Program-made: the position numbers and the translations under genes
In this document: piece after piece, positions 51,835 through 60,152 of the stretch
How the letters are laid out: every line of letters begins with the position of its first letter
Position numbering within the stretch: the stretch's first letter is position 1
The notes under the pieces: model-generated
What the model saw: only the letters and a program-made list of their open reading frames with translations
Told to the model about the DNA's origin: nothing
The model's database searches: none
Assembly (NCBI GenBank): GCA_017620255.1
Contig: JAFZQU010000012.1
Location: 55,190 to 119,189 of the forward strand
Direction of reading: 5' to 3'
DNA length: 64,000 bases
DNA from: Lachnospiraceae bacterium
GTDB lineage: Bacteria; Bacillota; Clostridia; Lachnospirales; Lachnospiraceae

Positions 51835-52955
51835 TTTATCAATGCCACCTCTTCACCGCCCGTAAGGCCGTCTTTGATCACGACCATTCCTTCCACTTCC
51901 TCGCCCGTCCGGACATATACGGGATCCAAAAATCCCTGTTCAGACAGGAGATATACAAATGCAGACTGCTCATTGTTATGGATGGCGCTTTTTTCCACGT
52001 ATACGACATCCCGCAGAACATCTTTTCCGATCTGCATATCCAGCGAATCGCCCTCCGGCGGGTTTAACAGCGTTTCATCCGGTGCAAATACAATGGTCCG
52101 GCCGCTGCCGTTTTCCTCCGGTTCGATCCCGATCACTTCCATTTCATATGTCAGCCCGGCTTTTTCAGCTGTGTAAACATCGCCGATCCGGAAATCGTAA
52201 TCATCATCCGTATATGCTTCGTATGTGTTTTCTCCACAGGTTTCCGTGATCAGGAGACTTCCGGGCTCCGCATAGCCGGACAAAAGGCTCTTGCTGATAT
52301 AGGTGATCACGCCATCGTCTTCCGCTTTCAGCTGGCACTTTTCCAGCCTGTTTTTTTCTTCCTGCAGGAACAGTCCCGCAACCTTTACGTCTTCCTGAAG
52401 CTGCTGCAGTGTCAGTTCATAATCCACATACTTTCTGAGTTTGTCTTCTTTGTCACGGTCTGCGATGATCTCATCCTCCTGCTGCTGATACAGAGGATAT
52501 TCCTTTTTTTCCTTTACGATGTAATCCCTGGGCTGCAGATCATAGAGGGACAGGCGGGTATAATGATCGAGCAGCAGCTGTTTTTCTTCCAGTTCGCTGC
52601 TGTATTCATCAATGGCTTTTTTGGTCTTTTCCGACTCAAAAGAAACCAGCAGCTGCCCCTTTTTCACAAACTCTCCGGCATTGACATACACTTCCTCGAC
52701 TTCCGCATCTGTCAGATCCACGGAATACTGCACCTGGTCAGCGAGTCTCGCTTTCAGTTTCAGGCTGATCGTCGGCTGCATATCCCCGCGCTTGACTTCT
52801 GTCGTCTGGTAGTCCGCCTTCCGGTAAATGGTGCGATCTATCGTTTCCGGTTCTTTTACTTCTCCTGCGCCGCAGCCGGACAGCACAAAAGAAGCAGCGA
52901 GGAACCCTGCCAGGACCGGTCTTATTCTGTTTTTCGCATTTTTGATCTTTTTCAT
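51831..52955 (-). CDS. HlyD/MacA-like adaptor lipoprotein
   Basis: A protein of 374 residues from ATG 52955 (MKKIKNAKNRIRPVLAGFLA) with the lipobox SFVLSGCGAGE. An adaptor-like fold follows: EVEEVYVNAGEFVKKGQLLV, a coiled coil with EEKQLLLDHYTRLSLYD, and KCQLKAEDDGVITYISKSLL as the second half of the barrel-sandwich hybrid. The C-terminal beta domain ends YVRTGEEVEGMVVIKDGLTG, as in membrane-fusion proteins. It is the first gene of the five-gene exporter cluster. The next gene overlaps by 4 bases and encodes a larger adaptor. Confidence 0.82.
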   Translation of the reverse strand: MKKIKNAKNRIRPVLAGFLAASFVLSGCGAGEVKEPETIDRTIYRKADYQTTEVKRGDMQPTISLKLKARLADQVQYSVDLTDAEVEEVYVNAGEFVKKGQLLVSFESEKTKKAIDEYSSELEEKQLLLDHYTRLSLYDLQPRDYIVKEKKEYPLYQQQEDEIIADRDKEDKLRKYVDYELTLQQLQEDVKVAGLFLQEEKNRLEKCQLKAEDDGVITYISKSLLSGYAEPGSLLITETCGENTYEAYTDDDYDFRIGDVYTAEKAGLTYEMEVIGIEPEENGSGRTIVFAPDETLLNPPEGDSLDMQIGKDVLRDVVYVEKSAIHNNEQSAFVYLLSEQGFLDPVYVRTGEEVEGMVVIKDGLTGGEEVALIK

Positions 52956-52977
52956 GATACGGCCATAAAATAAGGCC

Positions 52978-53012
52978 GCCGCAGCAGATCGTACACCCGA
53001 TCCTGCGACAGC
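52978..53012 (-). terminator. Candidate terminator after glgB
   Basis: Minus strand: GCTGTCGCAGGATCG pairs with CGATCTGCTGCGGC around a 6-base loop, with two wobbles, one mismatch and one bulge. A short T-rich stretch (TTATTTTAT) follows. It is weak but is the only candidate between glgB and the exporter. Confidence 0.4.
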
Positions 53013-53028
53013 CTTTTTCTTTTTTTGA

Positions 53029-54936
53029 TCAGAATACAAACACGGCAGCTCCGTAAGCAGGCAGGGGATAAGCGATTGAATACTCCTGTGTATCCCAGGG
53101 GATATCCTCAGCCACATACCATTCGTCACGTTTCGCGCCGTTTCCGCCGAAGCGCTCTTCGTCGGAATTCAGCAGGAGTTTGTATTTCTTTGCCTCGGGA
53201 ACGCCGACCCTGTAATCGTCTCTCTGGATCGGTGTAAAGTTCATCACGAACAGCAGATTGTTCTTGTGATTTTCCCCGTACCTGACAAAACTGTAAATGC
53301 TCTTATAGGTGTCATTCGCATTGATCCACAGAAACCCTCTCGGCTCCCTGTCGATCTCATAGAGGCAGGGGTACTTGGAATACAGATGCAGCAGTTCGCG
53401 CACATAACTTTGCAGTCCGGCGTGCAGATTATCATCGAGAAGCGCCCAGTCCAGTTCCTTTTTCTCGTCCCACTCCGAATCCTGTCCGAATTCCTGCCCC
53501 ATGAACAGGAGCTTCTTTCCGGAATGGCCGAGCATATATGTATAACCGACTCTCAGGTTTGCAAATTTGTCCGAATAGTAGCCCGGCATCTTGTTCAGCA
53601 TGGAACATTTCAGATGAACGACTTCGTCATGGGAGAGTACCAGAATGTAGTTCTCGTACTCGTTATAACTCATCGCGAACGTCATCTTATAATGATTGTC
53701 CCTGCGGAACAGCGGATCCAGCTTCATATAGTCACAGAAATCGTGCATCCAGCCCATATTCCACTTAAAGGAAAAACCAAGGCCGTCGTTTTCCGGTGCA
53801 TCCGTTACGCCCGGCCATGCCGTGGATTCTTCCGCGATCGTCATGACGCCCGGGAACATGCCAAGCAGCAGGGAATTCAGATGCTTGAAGAATTCGATCG
53901 CTTCCAGATTCTTGTTCTCGCCGTATTTATTGGCGATCCACTGCCCGTCTTTTTTGCCGTAATCGAGGTAAAGCATGGATGCGACCGCGTCCACGCGCAG
54001 TCCGTCGATATGGAATTCCTTACACCAGAAGATCGCATTGGCGATCAGGAAATTCTTGACTTCACTCTTACCGTAATCAAAGATCTTCGTTCCCCAGTCC
54101 GGATGTTCTCCCTTCTTGGGATCGGCATATTCATATAACGGTGTTCCGTCAAAATTGGCCAGGCCGTGCTCGTCGCGCGGGAAATGTGCGGGAACCCAGT
54201 CTAAGATCACACCGATGTTGTTTTTGTGGAGTTTGTTAATCAGATATGCAAATTCTTCCGGCGAACCGTACCGGGTCGTCGGTGCAAAATATCCCGTAAC
54301 CTGATAGCCCCAGGATGCATCCAGGGGATGTTCCGCGATGCCGATCAGCTCAATATGCGTGTAATGCATATCCAGCAGATAGTCCGTGATCCTGTCGGCA
54401 AACTGCTTGTAGGTGTAGAATCCTTCATCTGTCCTGCCGGGATGGCGCATCCAGGAACCGATATGGCATTCGTAGATCGCCATCGGCTCTTTCTGCATGG
54501 TCTTTTCAGCTCTTTTTTTCATCCAGACGCCATCGCTCCAGCGGATCTTTTTCAGATCCGTCACGATCGATGCGGTTCCCGGACGCAGTTCAGCTTTGTT
54601 GGCAAACGGATCGGCTTTGTAATGCTTTTCCCCGTTTGCGGAAACGATCACATACTTATATAATTCGTCCACATCAAGATTCGGAACGAACGTCTCGTAG
54701 ATCCCGAGCGGCTCCAGCCTGGTCATCGGCGTTTCCTCTTCCGACCATCCGTTAAAATCACCCACTACGCTGACCGCTCTTGCATTAGGTGCCCATACGG
54801 CAAAATAAACACCGTTTTGCCCGTTCTTTTTGGCAAGGTGCGCTCCCAGCTTCTTATAGATCTCATAATGCGTTCCGTCCCCGAACAGATACTGGTCATA
54901 TTCGGTGATGAACGGTGTCTTTGTGATCTTTGGCAT
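53029..54936 (-). CDS. glgB: 1,4-alpha-glucan branching enzyme
   Basis: A protein of 635 residues from ATG 54936 (MPKITKTPFITEYDQYLFGD) after GAGGGGG. The N-terminal carbohydrate-binding module contains FAVWAPNARAVSVVGDFNGW. The GH13 barrel has the nucleophile region GLRVDAVASMLYLDYGKK, the acid/base GVMTIAEESTAWPGVT and LVLSHDEVVHLKCSML with the conserved His-Asp. It introduces alpha-1,6 branches in glycogen. Other glg genes are not in the window. It lies about 50 bases after the TPR/NTPase-like gene on the same strand. Confidence 0.96.
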   Translation of the reverse strand: MPKITKTPFITEYDQYLFGDGTHYEIYKKLGAHLAKKNGQNGVYFAVWAPNARAVSVVGDFNGWSEEETPMTRLEPLGIYETFVPNLDVDELYKYVIVSANGEKHYKADPFANKAELRPGTASIVTDLKKIRWSDGVWMKKRAEKTMQKEPMAIYECHIGSWMRHPGRTDEGFYTYKQFADRITDYLLDMHYTHIELIGIAEHPLDASWGYQVTGYFAPTTRYGSPEEFAYLINKLHKNNIGVILDWVPAHFPRDEHGLANFDGTPLYEYADPKKGEHPDWGTKIFDYGKSEVKNFLIANAIFWCKEFHIDGLRVDAVASMLYLDYGKKDGQWIANKYGENKNLEAIEFFKHLNSLLLGMFPGVMTIAEESTAWPGVTDAPENDGLGFSFKWNMGWMHDFCDYMKLDPLFRRDNHYKMTFAMSYNEYENYILVLSHDEVVHLKCSMLNKMPGYYSDKFANLRVGYTYMLGHSGKKLLFMGQEFGQDSEWDEKKELDWALLDDNLHAGLQSYVRELLHLYSKYPCLYEIDREPRGFLWINANDTYKSIYSFVRYGENHKNNLLFVMNFTPIQRDDYRVGVPEAKKYKLLLNSDEERFGGNGAKRDEWYVAEDIPWDTQEYSIAYPLPAYGAAVFVF

Positions 54937-54985
54937 ATAGTACCCCCTCTTTCCCAAACACCGTCTTAACCGGCCTGCTGCCGGA

Positions 54986-57898
54986 TCAGTTGATAAAATC
55001 CTTCTCTCTCAATACGATATAATCATCGTCATCATAACGTTTTGCCAAAAGAACATCCATGAAGTGCGCCATGTTCTTACGGTCCACGTGCTTGATGGCG
55101 GCATCCACGATCTCCCGTACCTCATCGATGGAAACCTGATGCTCCAGAGACTGCATCTCGCCGATCCTTGTGTAGAGTGCCAGCATGCCCATCTCATCAA
55201 TGCTGTACTCCTGTTCCTTGGCGTAACCCTTGCCGTATGCCACCAGGTCATCGTTGGTGTAAGGTGCAATATCGATCCTTGCATCAAATACTTCCGGCAT
55301 ATATCTGGAACCGTGAATGATCGGAAGCATGGATTCTCCGGAGCCTTCCAGTACAACGAGTACCGGCTCCGTTTCCTGGCGCAGTGCATCTGTGATGATA
55401 TTGACAGATTCCAGTGTCAGTCCGCCTGCATTTTCCACGATCAGTGCACCGTTACGCAACTTCTTGATCGTGATCGGAATGTTCTTTTTGTTCAGCGCCT
55501 CTCCCGAGATCTTCGCCACTTTGCCCGAAAAGACGCTGTCCCTGTTCTGGATCGCCTTCACGATGTCCAGTGCCAGACTCTTACGGCCGGAATTATCCGC
55601 CCCCGTAACGATCACGTTTCCGTGATGCGCCTCCATACTCAGCGCATCCATGGCATCCACGATCTGCGCTTTCAAGGATTCGATCCCTTCAAAACGCACA
55701 AAAATGTGCTGTTCGCTTTCGTTGAATTCCCGCCTGCTGTGTACGGCTTCTTCTAACGTCATATAGCTGGGATGGTTCCGCCGTTTCGGTTCCTCTTCCT
55801 CAGCTTCAATGCCGGCTTCGTAATTGGCACGGGCGATGCGTTCGATATCGGCGATCGGCATATTGCCGGTCTTGAGCATATCGTCCAGATCTTCCGGCTG
55901 TTCGATATCCTCGATCTCTTCTACCTCGCCAAAGTCCATGCCCTCGTAGACAGCCATCGGATCCTGCATATCTGCGGGCGGCATTTCCTGTGTATTCTGC
56001 ATAAACGGTCCGGGTGCCGGTTCTGCGGCTTCTGCAACAGGCTCCGCCATTACTTCTTCTGTCTGTTCCGGTATGAATACAGGTTCCTCTGCAGGCACTG
56101 TCTCCTCTGCGGGCATTTCCTCTGTATTCTGTACAAACGGCTCAGGTGCCGGTTCTGCATCCGGAACCGTTGCCGGTTCTGCGGCTTCTGCAACCGGCTC
56201 CGTCATTACTTCTTCCGTCTGTTCCGGTATGAATACAGGTTCCTCTGCAGGCACTGTCTCTTCGGCAGGCATTTCCTGACCGGCTTCAGGCAGCGGATCC
56301 GGGATCGGTCCGGTCACCTGTGATGCTTCTTTGGCGGCCTCTTCCATCGCCCGGCTGTCTTCCTCTCTGATCTTGGAAAGATTTCCGCCGTATTCTTCTT
56401 CCAGCGTCAGGATGCGGCCGGAGGGCAACGTACCTGCCGTTGATCCGGGGATCACGCCTGCGAGCTGCGTCAGGATATCGCCTGTCTCGTTCATGGACTG
56501 TCTCTGTTCTGCTCTGCGGCGTTCGCGTTCCTGTCTGCGTTCTTCTTCCTGTTTCTGTTCGGTTTCCCTCTTGCGGTCTTCAAAACCGTTTAAGATATCA
56601 TCCAGATTGATCTGGCCTGTGATCTGCCGTTCCACCATCTCCGTATCCGGCAGGCTTAAGGAGATCTGGCCGTCGTATTCCTGCTGGAGAATGGACTCAA
56701 ACTTCTTCCCGGTAGAGATCACATCCAGTTCACGCGGCTGTGCTTGCTGCGGCATAGGCTGTGGTTGCTGTGGCATAGCCTGTGCCTGTTGCGGCATTGC
56801 CTGAACCGGCTGTTGCACGAACTGTTCCTGCTGTGGCATAACAGGTCCGACCGGGCCTGTCGGCTCGGAAGAGATCACCGGTTCATAGGTGCCCTGTTCA
56901 TACATCTGGCGGGAAATATCATTCTGCTGTGAAAAAGATGTTTCATATGCGTTTCCATACGGATTGGCATAAGGATTCTCTGCTTCCGCAGGTTCATACA
57001 GCGCCGATGTCTGTCCGTAATAAGGTCCCTGCATATCCTGGCCCTGCTGTGCCATGAATGCTTCCATGCTGCGCGCCAGTTCCTCCTGCAGGTTCATCGT
57101 GCTGTATTTTCCGGGATTGACCGGCTGTACCTGAATGTTCTCTCCGTAATCCGGCTGATTGTATTGCGGCGCAACATAGCCGTTCTGTCCATACAGGTCC
57201 TGTGCGGGATAATTCGGATAACCATACGCCTGCTGCGGATCATACGGTCCCTGGATCGGCTGTCCGTAGCCCTCGACGATCTGCTGTTTCGGCCGGCCTT
57301 CATACTTCCGCCTCTGTTCGGGCGTCAGATCCGTGTGTTCCATCTTCAGTTCCATGGCCTTGCGAACGTATTCGCCTTCGCCAAACCATAGGATCAGTTC
57401 ATCACATTCTGCGATACATTTGGATTGTTGGCCTGTTTTATGATATAGATATGCCAGTTCATATGCCCACTGTTCTTTGTAATCCCGCTTTTTGAACTCC
57501 TCCAGTACCTGGATCCGTTCTTCCAGGGTCACATCCTGGGCTTCATAGATCTTATATAAGAGAATATAGCTGTTCGTATCATCCGGTGCGATCCGCATGT
57601 ACTGCTTGTAATACTCAACCGCGGAAACCACATCGTTCATAACAATAGAAAGTTCGCACAGATCGTACACGATCGTGCGACTTTCAGGGTAACGGTCATA
57701 AGCCAGAAGAAGGATTTCCCGGCTCTCATCGTAACGTTCATTATATCTGTAAACTTTGCTGACGGTACAAAGCATGGAAACGGACTTGACGCGTCTCCAA
57801 TCGATCTTATCAGCAATCTCCATTGCTTCGGCGAACCGTTGTTCGTCGAAAAAGGTTTTAATCTGATCGGCGCAAACCTGATATTCGTATTTGTCCAA
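54986..57898 (-). CDS. TPR, low-complexity and NTPase-like multidomain protein
   Basis: Translation probably starts at TTG 57898. The 970-residue product has three parts. Residues 1-210 are TPR-like helical repeats (RYDESREILLLAYDRYPESR, AVEYYKQYMRIAPDDTNSYI). The middle (210-680) is low complexity, rich in Gln, Pro, Tyr and Glu, with a Pro-Gln stretch, a charged coil (EQKQEEERRQERERRRAEQR) and a 40-50-residue tandem repeat rich in Glu. The last 250 residues look like an AAA-type domain (NVIVTGADNSGRKSLALDIV), but the Walker A has an extra Arg (GADNSGRKS) and no clear Walker B. Unknown function; perhaps a scaffold related to CbbX or sporulation ATPases. Confidence 0.6.
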   Translation of the reverse strand: MDKYEYQVCADQIKTFFDEQRFAEAMEIADKIDWRRVKSVSMLCTVSKVYRYNERYDESREILLLAYDRYPESRTIVYDLCELSIVMNDVVSAVEYYKQYMRIAPDDTNSYILLYKIYEAQDVTLEERIQVLEEFKKRDYKEQWAYELAYLYHKTGQQSKCIAECDELILWFGEGEYVRKAMELKMEHTDLTPEQRRKYEGRPKQQIVEGYGQPIQGPYDPQQAYGYPNYPAQDLYGQNGYVAPQYNQPDYGENIQVQPVNPGKYSTMNLQEELARSMEAFMAQQGQDMQGPYYGQTSALYEPAEAENPYANPYGNAYETSFSQQNDISRQMYEQGTYEPVISSEPTGPVGPVMPQQEQFVQQPVQAMPQQAQAMPQQPQPMPQQAQPRELDVISTGKKFESILQQEYDGQISLSLPDTEMVERQITGQINLDDILNGFEDRKRETEQKQEEERRQERERRRAEQRQSMNETGDILTQLAGVIPGSTAGTLPSGRILTLEEEYGGNLSKIREEDSRAMEEAAKEASQVTGPIPDPLPEAGQEMPAEETVPAEEPVFIPEQTEEVMTEPVAEAAEPATVPDAEPAPEPFVQNTEEMPAEETVPAEEPVFIPEQTEEVMAEPVAEAAEPAPGPFMQNTQEMPPADMQDPMAVYEGMDFGEVEEIEDIEQPEDLDDMLKTGNMPIADIERIARANYEAGIEAEEEEPKRRNHPSYMTLEEAVHSRREFNESEQHIFVRFEGIESLKAQIVDAMDALSMEAHHGNVIVTGADNSGRKSLALDIVKAIQNRDSVFSGKVAKISGEALNKKNIPITIKKLRNGALIVENAGGLTLESVNIITDALRQETEPVLVVLEGSGESMLPIIHGSRYMPEVFDARIDIAPYTNDDLVAYGKGYAKEQEYSIDEMGMLALYTRIGEMQSLEHQVSIDEVREIVDAAIKHVDRKNMAHFMDVLLAKRYDDDDYIVLREKDFIN
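55979..56275. repeat. Coding tandem repeat in the TPR/NTPase-like gene
   Basis: Two copies of a sequence coding for EMPAEETVPAEEPVFIPEQT and EEVM(T/A)EPVAEAAEPA lie head to tail in the minus-strand gene, with small length differences. Each is 120-160 bases long, and the copies are highly similar, so the region is prone to expansion or contraction. Confidence 0.8.
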
Positions 57899-57999
57899 TT
57901 GATCTCACCTGACCCCTATAATCTTGCGGGATTCCCTTATACCCCGCAATGAACAGATGTTGTGTCTCGCCATCCCCAAAACAACAACATCTACACATT

Positions 58000-58887
58000 C
58001 TACTTTAGTGTATCATACGTCTTATTCAATGTCAAAAGGCGATTGGACAGTCCTGCAAACTGTTCTAACGTCAGCGTTTCCCCCCTGACATCTTCCGAAA
58101 GTCCCATGTCTTTTAACACCTCTGCGATCTGTTCTTTGTCATAATGCAGATCCGGCGCGTTATACAGTCCGTTTACGAGCGTCTTGCGGCGCTGGTTAAA
58201 AGAAGCCCGGATCAGCCGGAACATGTGGGATGCATCCTTTGCATCTACCGGCGGTTTGTCATGCAGGGTCAGCCTGATCACCGCAGATCCCACTTTCGGA
58301 CGCGGCGTAAAGCAGTTCGCCGGCACATTCGCAACGATCTCCGGCTTGGCATAATACTGCACTGCCAGAGAAAGGGCTCCGTATTCTTTCGTACCGGGAC
58401 CGATCTGCATCCGCTCCGCCACTTCCTTCTGCACCATGATCGTTATGCTGTGAAGGGGCAGCTGCTCCTCCAGAAGATTCATGATAATGGGTGTCGTGAT
58501 ATAATAAGGAAGATTCGCGACCACCTTCACGGGCTTTCCCGCATTTTTCTCACTGATCAGCCCGCGCAGATCCGTTTTGAGCACGTCTGCATTGATGACC
58601 GACACATTGTCATATGCGGACAGAGTCTCTTTCAGGATCGGGATCAGCTCCTTGTCGATCTCGATCGCCACCACTTCCCGCGCACGCCGGCAAAGCCCCT
58701 GTGTCATTGTTCCGATGCCCGGTCCGATCTCCAGGACAAAATCATCCGCCTGAATGTCGGCTGCATCCAGTATCTTATCCAGCACATGTGCATCGATCAG
58801 GAAATTCTGCCCGTATTTTTTTTGGACAGAAAACTGATGTCTGCGTAAAATATCCAATGTTTCCTGTGGTTTTACCAGCATGCTCAT
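58000..58887 (-). CDS. rsmA: 16S rRNA (adenine1518-N6/adenine1519-N6)-dimethyltransferase
   Basis: A protein of 295 residues with the KsgA pattern: RHQFSVQKKYGQNFLIDAHV, the SAM-binding VLEIGPGIGTMTQGLCRRA, DVLKTDLRGL and the catalytic NLPYYITTPIIMNLL. It dimethylates two adenines in helix 45 of 16S rRNA, a late step of small-subunit assembly. Its start codon overlaps the tatD stop by 4 bases, the common tatD-rsmA arrangement (often with rnmV between, which is absent here). Confidence 0.95.
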   Translation of the reverse strand: MSMLVKPQETLDILRRHQFSVQKKYGQNFLIDAHVLDKILDAADIQADDFVLEIGPGIGTMTQGLCRRAREVVAIEIDKELIPILKETLSAYDNVSVINADVLKTDLRGLISEKNAGKPVKVVANLPYYITTPIIMNLLEEQLPLHSITIMVQKEVAERMQIGPGTKEYGALSLAVQYYAKPEIVANVPANCFTPRPKVGSAVIRLTLHDKPPVDAKDASHMFRLIRASFNQRRKTLVNGLYNAPDLHYDKEQIAEVLKDMGLSEDVRGETLTLEQFAGLSNRLLTLNKTYDTLK

Positions 58888-59648
58888 ATTCCGTATACCT
58901 TTCTGGCGTTTTCTTCCGTGATCCGTTCGACTTCTTCCGTCGAAAGCCCTTTCAGCCCGGCGATCGCTTCCAGAACAGCCGGCAGATACAGGGAACTGTT
59001 GCGTTCACCCCTGTGCGGCACCGGCGCCAGGTACGGGCAATCCGTTTCCGTAACGATGTTTTCGACCGGTACGGCTTTCACGACTTCTTTTAGTTTTTTC
59101 GCATTGGAAAAAGTCACAACCCCTCCGATCCCCAGATAGAATCCGAGCTTTACATACTCCCTGGCGATCTCCGGACTGTAGGAAAAACAGTGAATGATCC
59201 CGCCGCATTCTTTTGCGTTTTCGCTGCGGATCACATCCAGCGTATCTTCGGCGGCATCCCTGCTGTGCACATTGATCGGCAGATGCACCTCTTTTGCAAG
59301 CCGGATCTGTTTCCTGAACCATTCGATCTGTACTTCTTTAGGGGGATTTTCTTCCCAATGATAATCAAGTCCGATCTCCCCGATCGACACGATCTTCGGA
59401 TGGGATGCCATCTCCTTCATCCGGTTCAGATCCGCGTCCGTGTGTTGGTCCACATATTCCGGATAGATCCCGATCATTCCATAGAGACACGCGTATTTTT
59501 CCACCATCTGCAGGTTTACCTCACAGTTTCTTCTGTCTGTGCACGCATTGACCGCGATCATATGCATTTCCTGCAGTTTGAGAAGGAGTTCATCCCTGTC
59601 TGTATCAAATCTTTCATCATCATAATGTGCGTGTGTATCTATGATCAT
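58884..59648 (-). CDS. tatD: TatD family metal-dependent hydrolase
   Basis: A protein of 254 residues from ATG 59648 (MIIDTHAHYDDERFDTDRDE) after GGAGAG. The metal-binding His pair is in DTHAHYD, and other marks are GEIGLDYHWEENPPKEVQIE, NVHSRDAAEDT, IIHCFSYSPEIA and TETDCPYLAPVPHRGERNSS. TatD enzymes are DNases and peptidyl-tRNA-related hydrolases of disputed role. It precedes rsmA with a 4-base overlap. Confidence 0.94.
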   Translation of the reverse strand: MIIDTHAHYDDERFDTDRDELLLKLQEMHMIAVNACTDRRNCEVNLQMVEKYACLYGMIGIYPEYVDQHTDADLNRMKEMASHPKIVSIGEIGLDYHWEENPPKEVQIEWFRKQIRLAKEVHLPINVHSRDAAEDTLDVIRSENAKECGGIIHCFSYSPEIAREYVKLGFYLGIGGVVTFSNAKKLKEVVKAVPVENIVTETDCPYLAPVPHRGERNSSLYLPAVLEAIAGLKGLSTEEVERITEENARKVYGI

Positions 59649-59712
59649 AAACCCTCTCCGTTCCGCGTTTTTCATATAGTAAAGGTTTTTTCATGTTTTT
59701 TTAAAAATCCGC

Positions 59713-59741
59713 TTGCAATTATGTCATCCATATAATATAAT
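59713..59741 (+). promoter_or_regulatory. Promoter of tRNA-Lys
   Basis: TTGCAA at 59713-59718, 17 bases, TATAAT at 59736-59741, about 25 bases before the tRNA. Confidence 0.75.
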
Positions 59742-59765
59742 AACACTTGCGTCAAATATGGGCAT

Positions 59766-59838
59766 GCGCGCTTAGCTCAGTTGGTAGAGCACCTGACTCT
59801 TAATCAGGGTGTCCAGGGTTCGAGCCCCTGATCGCGCA
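59766..59838 (+). tRNA. tRNA-Lys (anticodon CTT)
   Basis: A 73-base cloverleaf. The acceptor GCGCGCT pairs with ATCGCGC except for a C-U mismatch at the 6:67 pair. The D arm is GCTCAGTTGGTAGAGC. The anticodon stem CCTGA/TCAGG has the loop CTCTTAA, giving CTT (codon AAG). The T arm is CAGGG TTCGAGC CCCTG and the discriminator is A. CCA is not encoded. The mismatch is the only defect. Confidence 0.92.
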
Positions 59839-59842
59839 TTTG

Positions 59843-59888
59843 AAGTACCGATGTTTCGGCCTATGCCGGGGTGTTGGTGCTTTTTTTT
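59843..59888 (+). terminator. Rho-independent terminator after tRNA-Lys
   Basis: A long interrupted hairpin (AAGTACC ... GGTGCTT outer stem, CGGC/GCCG inner stem) followed by eight T. Confidence 0.85.
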
Positions 59889-59897
59889 GTTTTTATG

Positions 59898-59925
59898 TTG
59901 AATTTTTCGATTAATATGGTATACT
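59898..59925 (+). promoter_or_regulatory. Promoter of tRNA-Pro
   Basis: TTGAAT at 59898-59903, 16 bases, TATACT at 59920-59925, 45 bases before the tRNA. Confidence 0.65.
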
Positions 59926-59969
59926 AGGACTGTTCGCGGTGCAAGTCATATCGGTTTCACCGGCGAGAT

Positions 59970-60043
<74 letters not shown>

Positions 60044-60051
60044 CGGATCTT

Positions 60052-60093
60052 TGATGCCGGAAACCATTGATTTTACTGGTTTTCGGCATCTGT
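60052..60093 (+). terminator. Hairpin terminator after tRNA-Pro
   Basis: GATGCCG-GAAACCA pairs with TGGTTT-TCGGCATC around a 10-base loop, followed by TGTCATTTT. The stem is strong but the T run is weak. Confidence 0.6.
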
Positions 60094-60118
60094 CATTTTG
60101 TGACAAAGCCGCGAATTT

Positions 60119-60152
60119 GGTTAAGATTTTGGTTAAGATTTGGTTAAGAAAA
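60119..60152 (+). repeat. Three direct repeats at the integrase 3' end (candidate arm-type sites)
   Basis: GGTTAAGATTTT (60119), GGTTAAGATTT (60131) and GGTTAAGAAAA (60142) follow each other at 12 and 11 bases. The last overlaps the integrase stop codon. They lie between tRNA-Pro and int, where integrases of the Tn916 and lambda kind bind arm sites. Confidence 0.65.
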
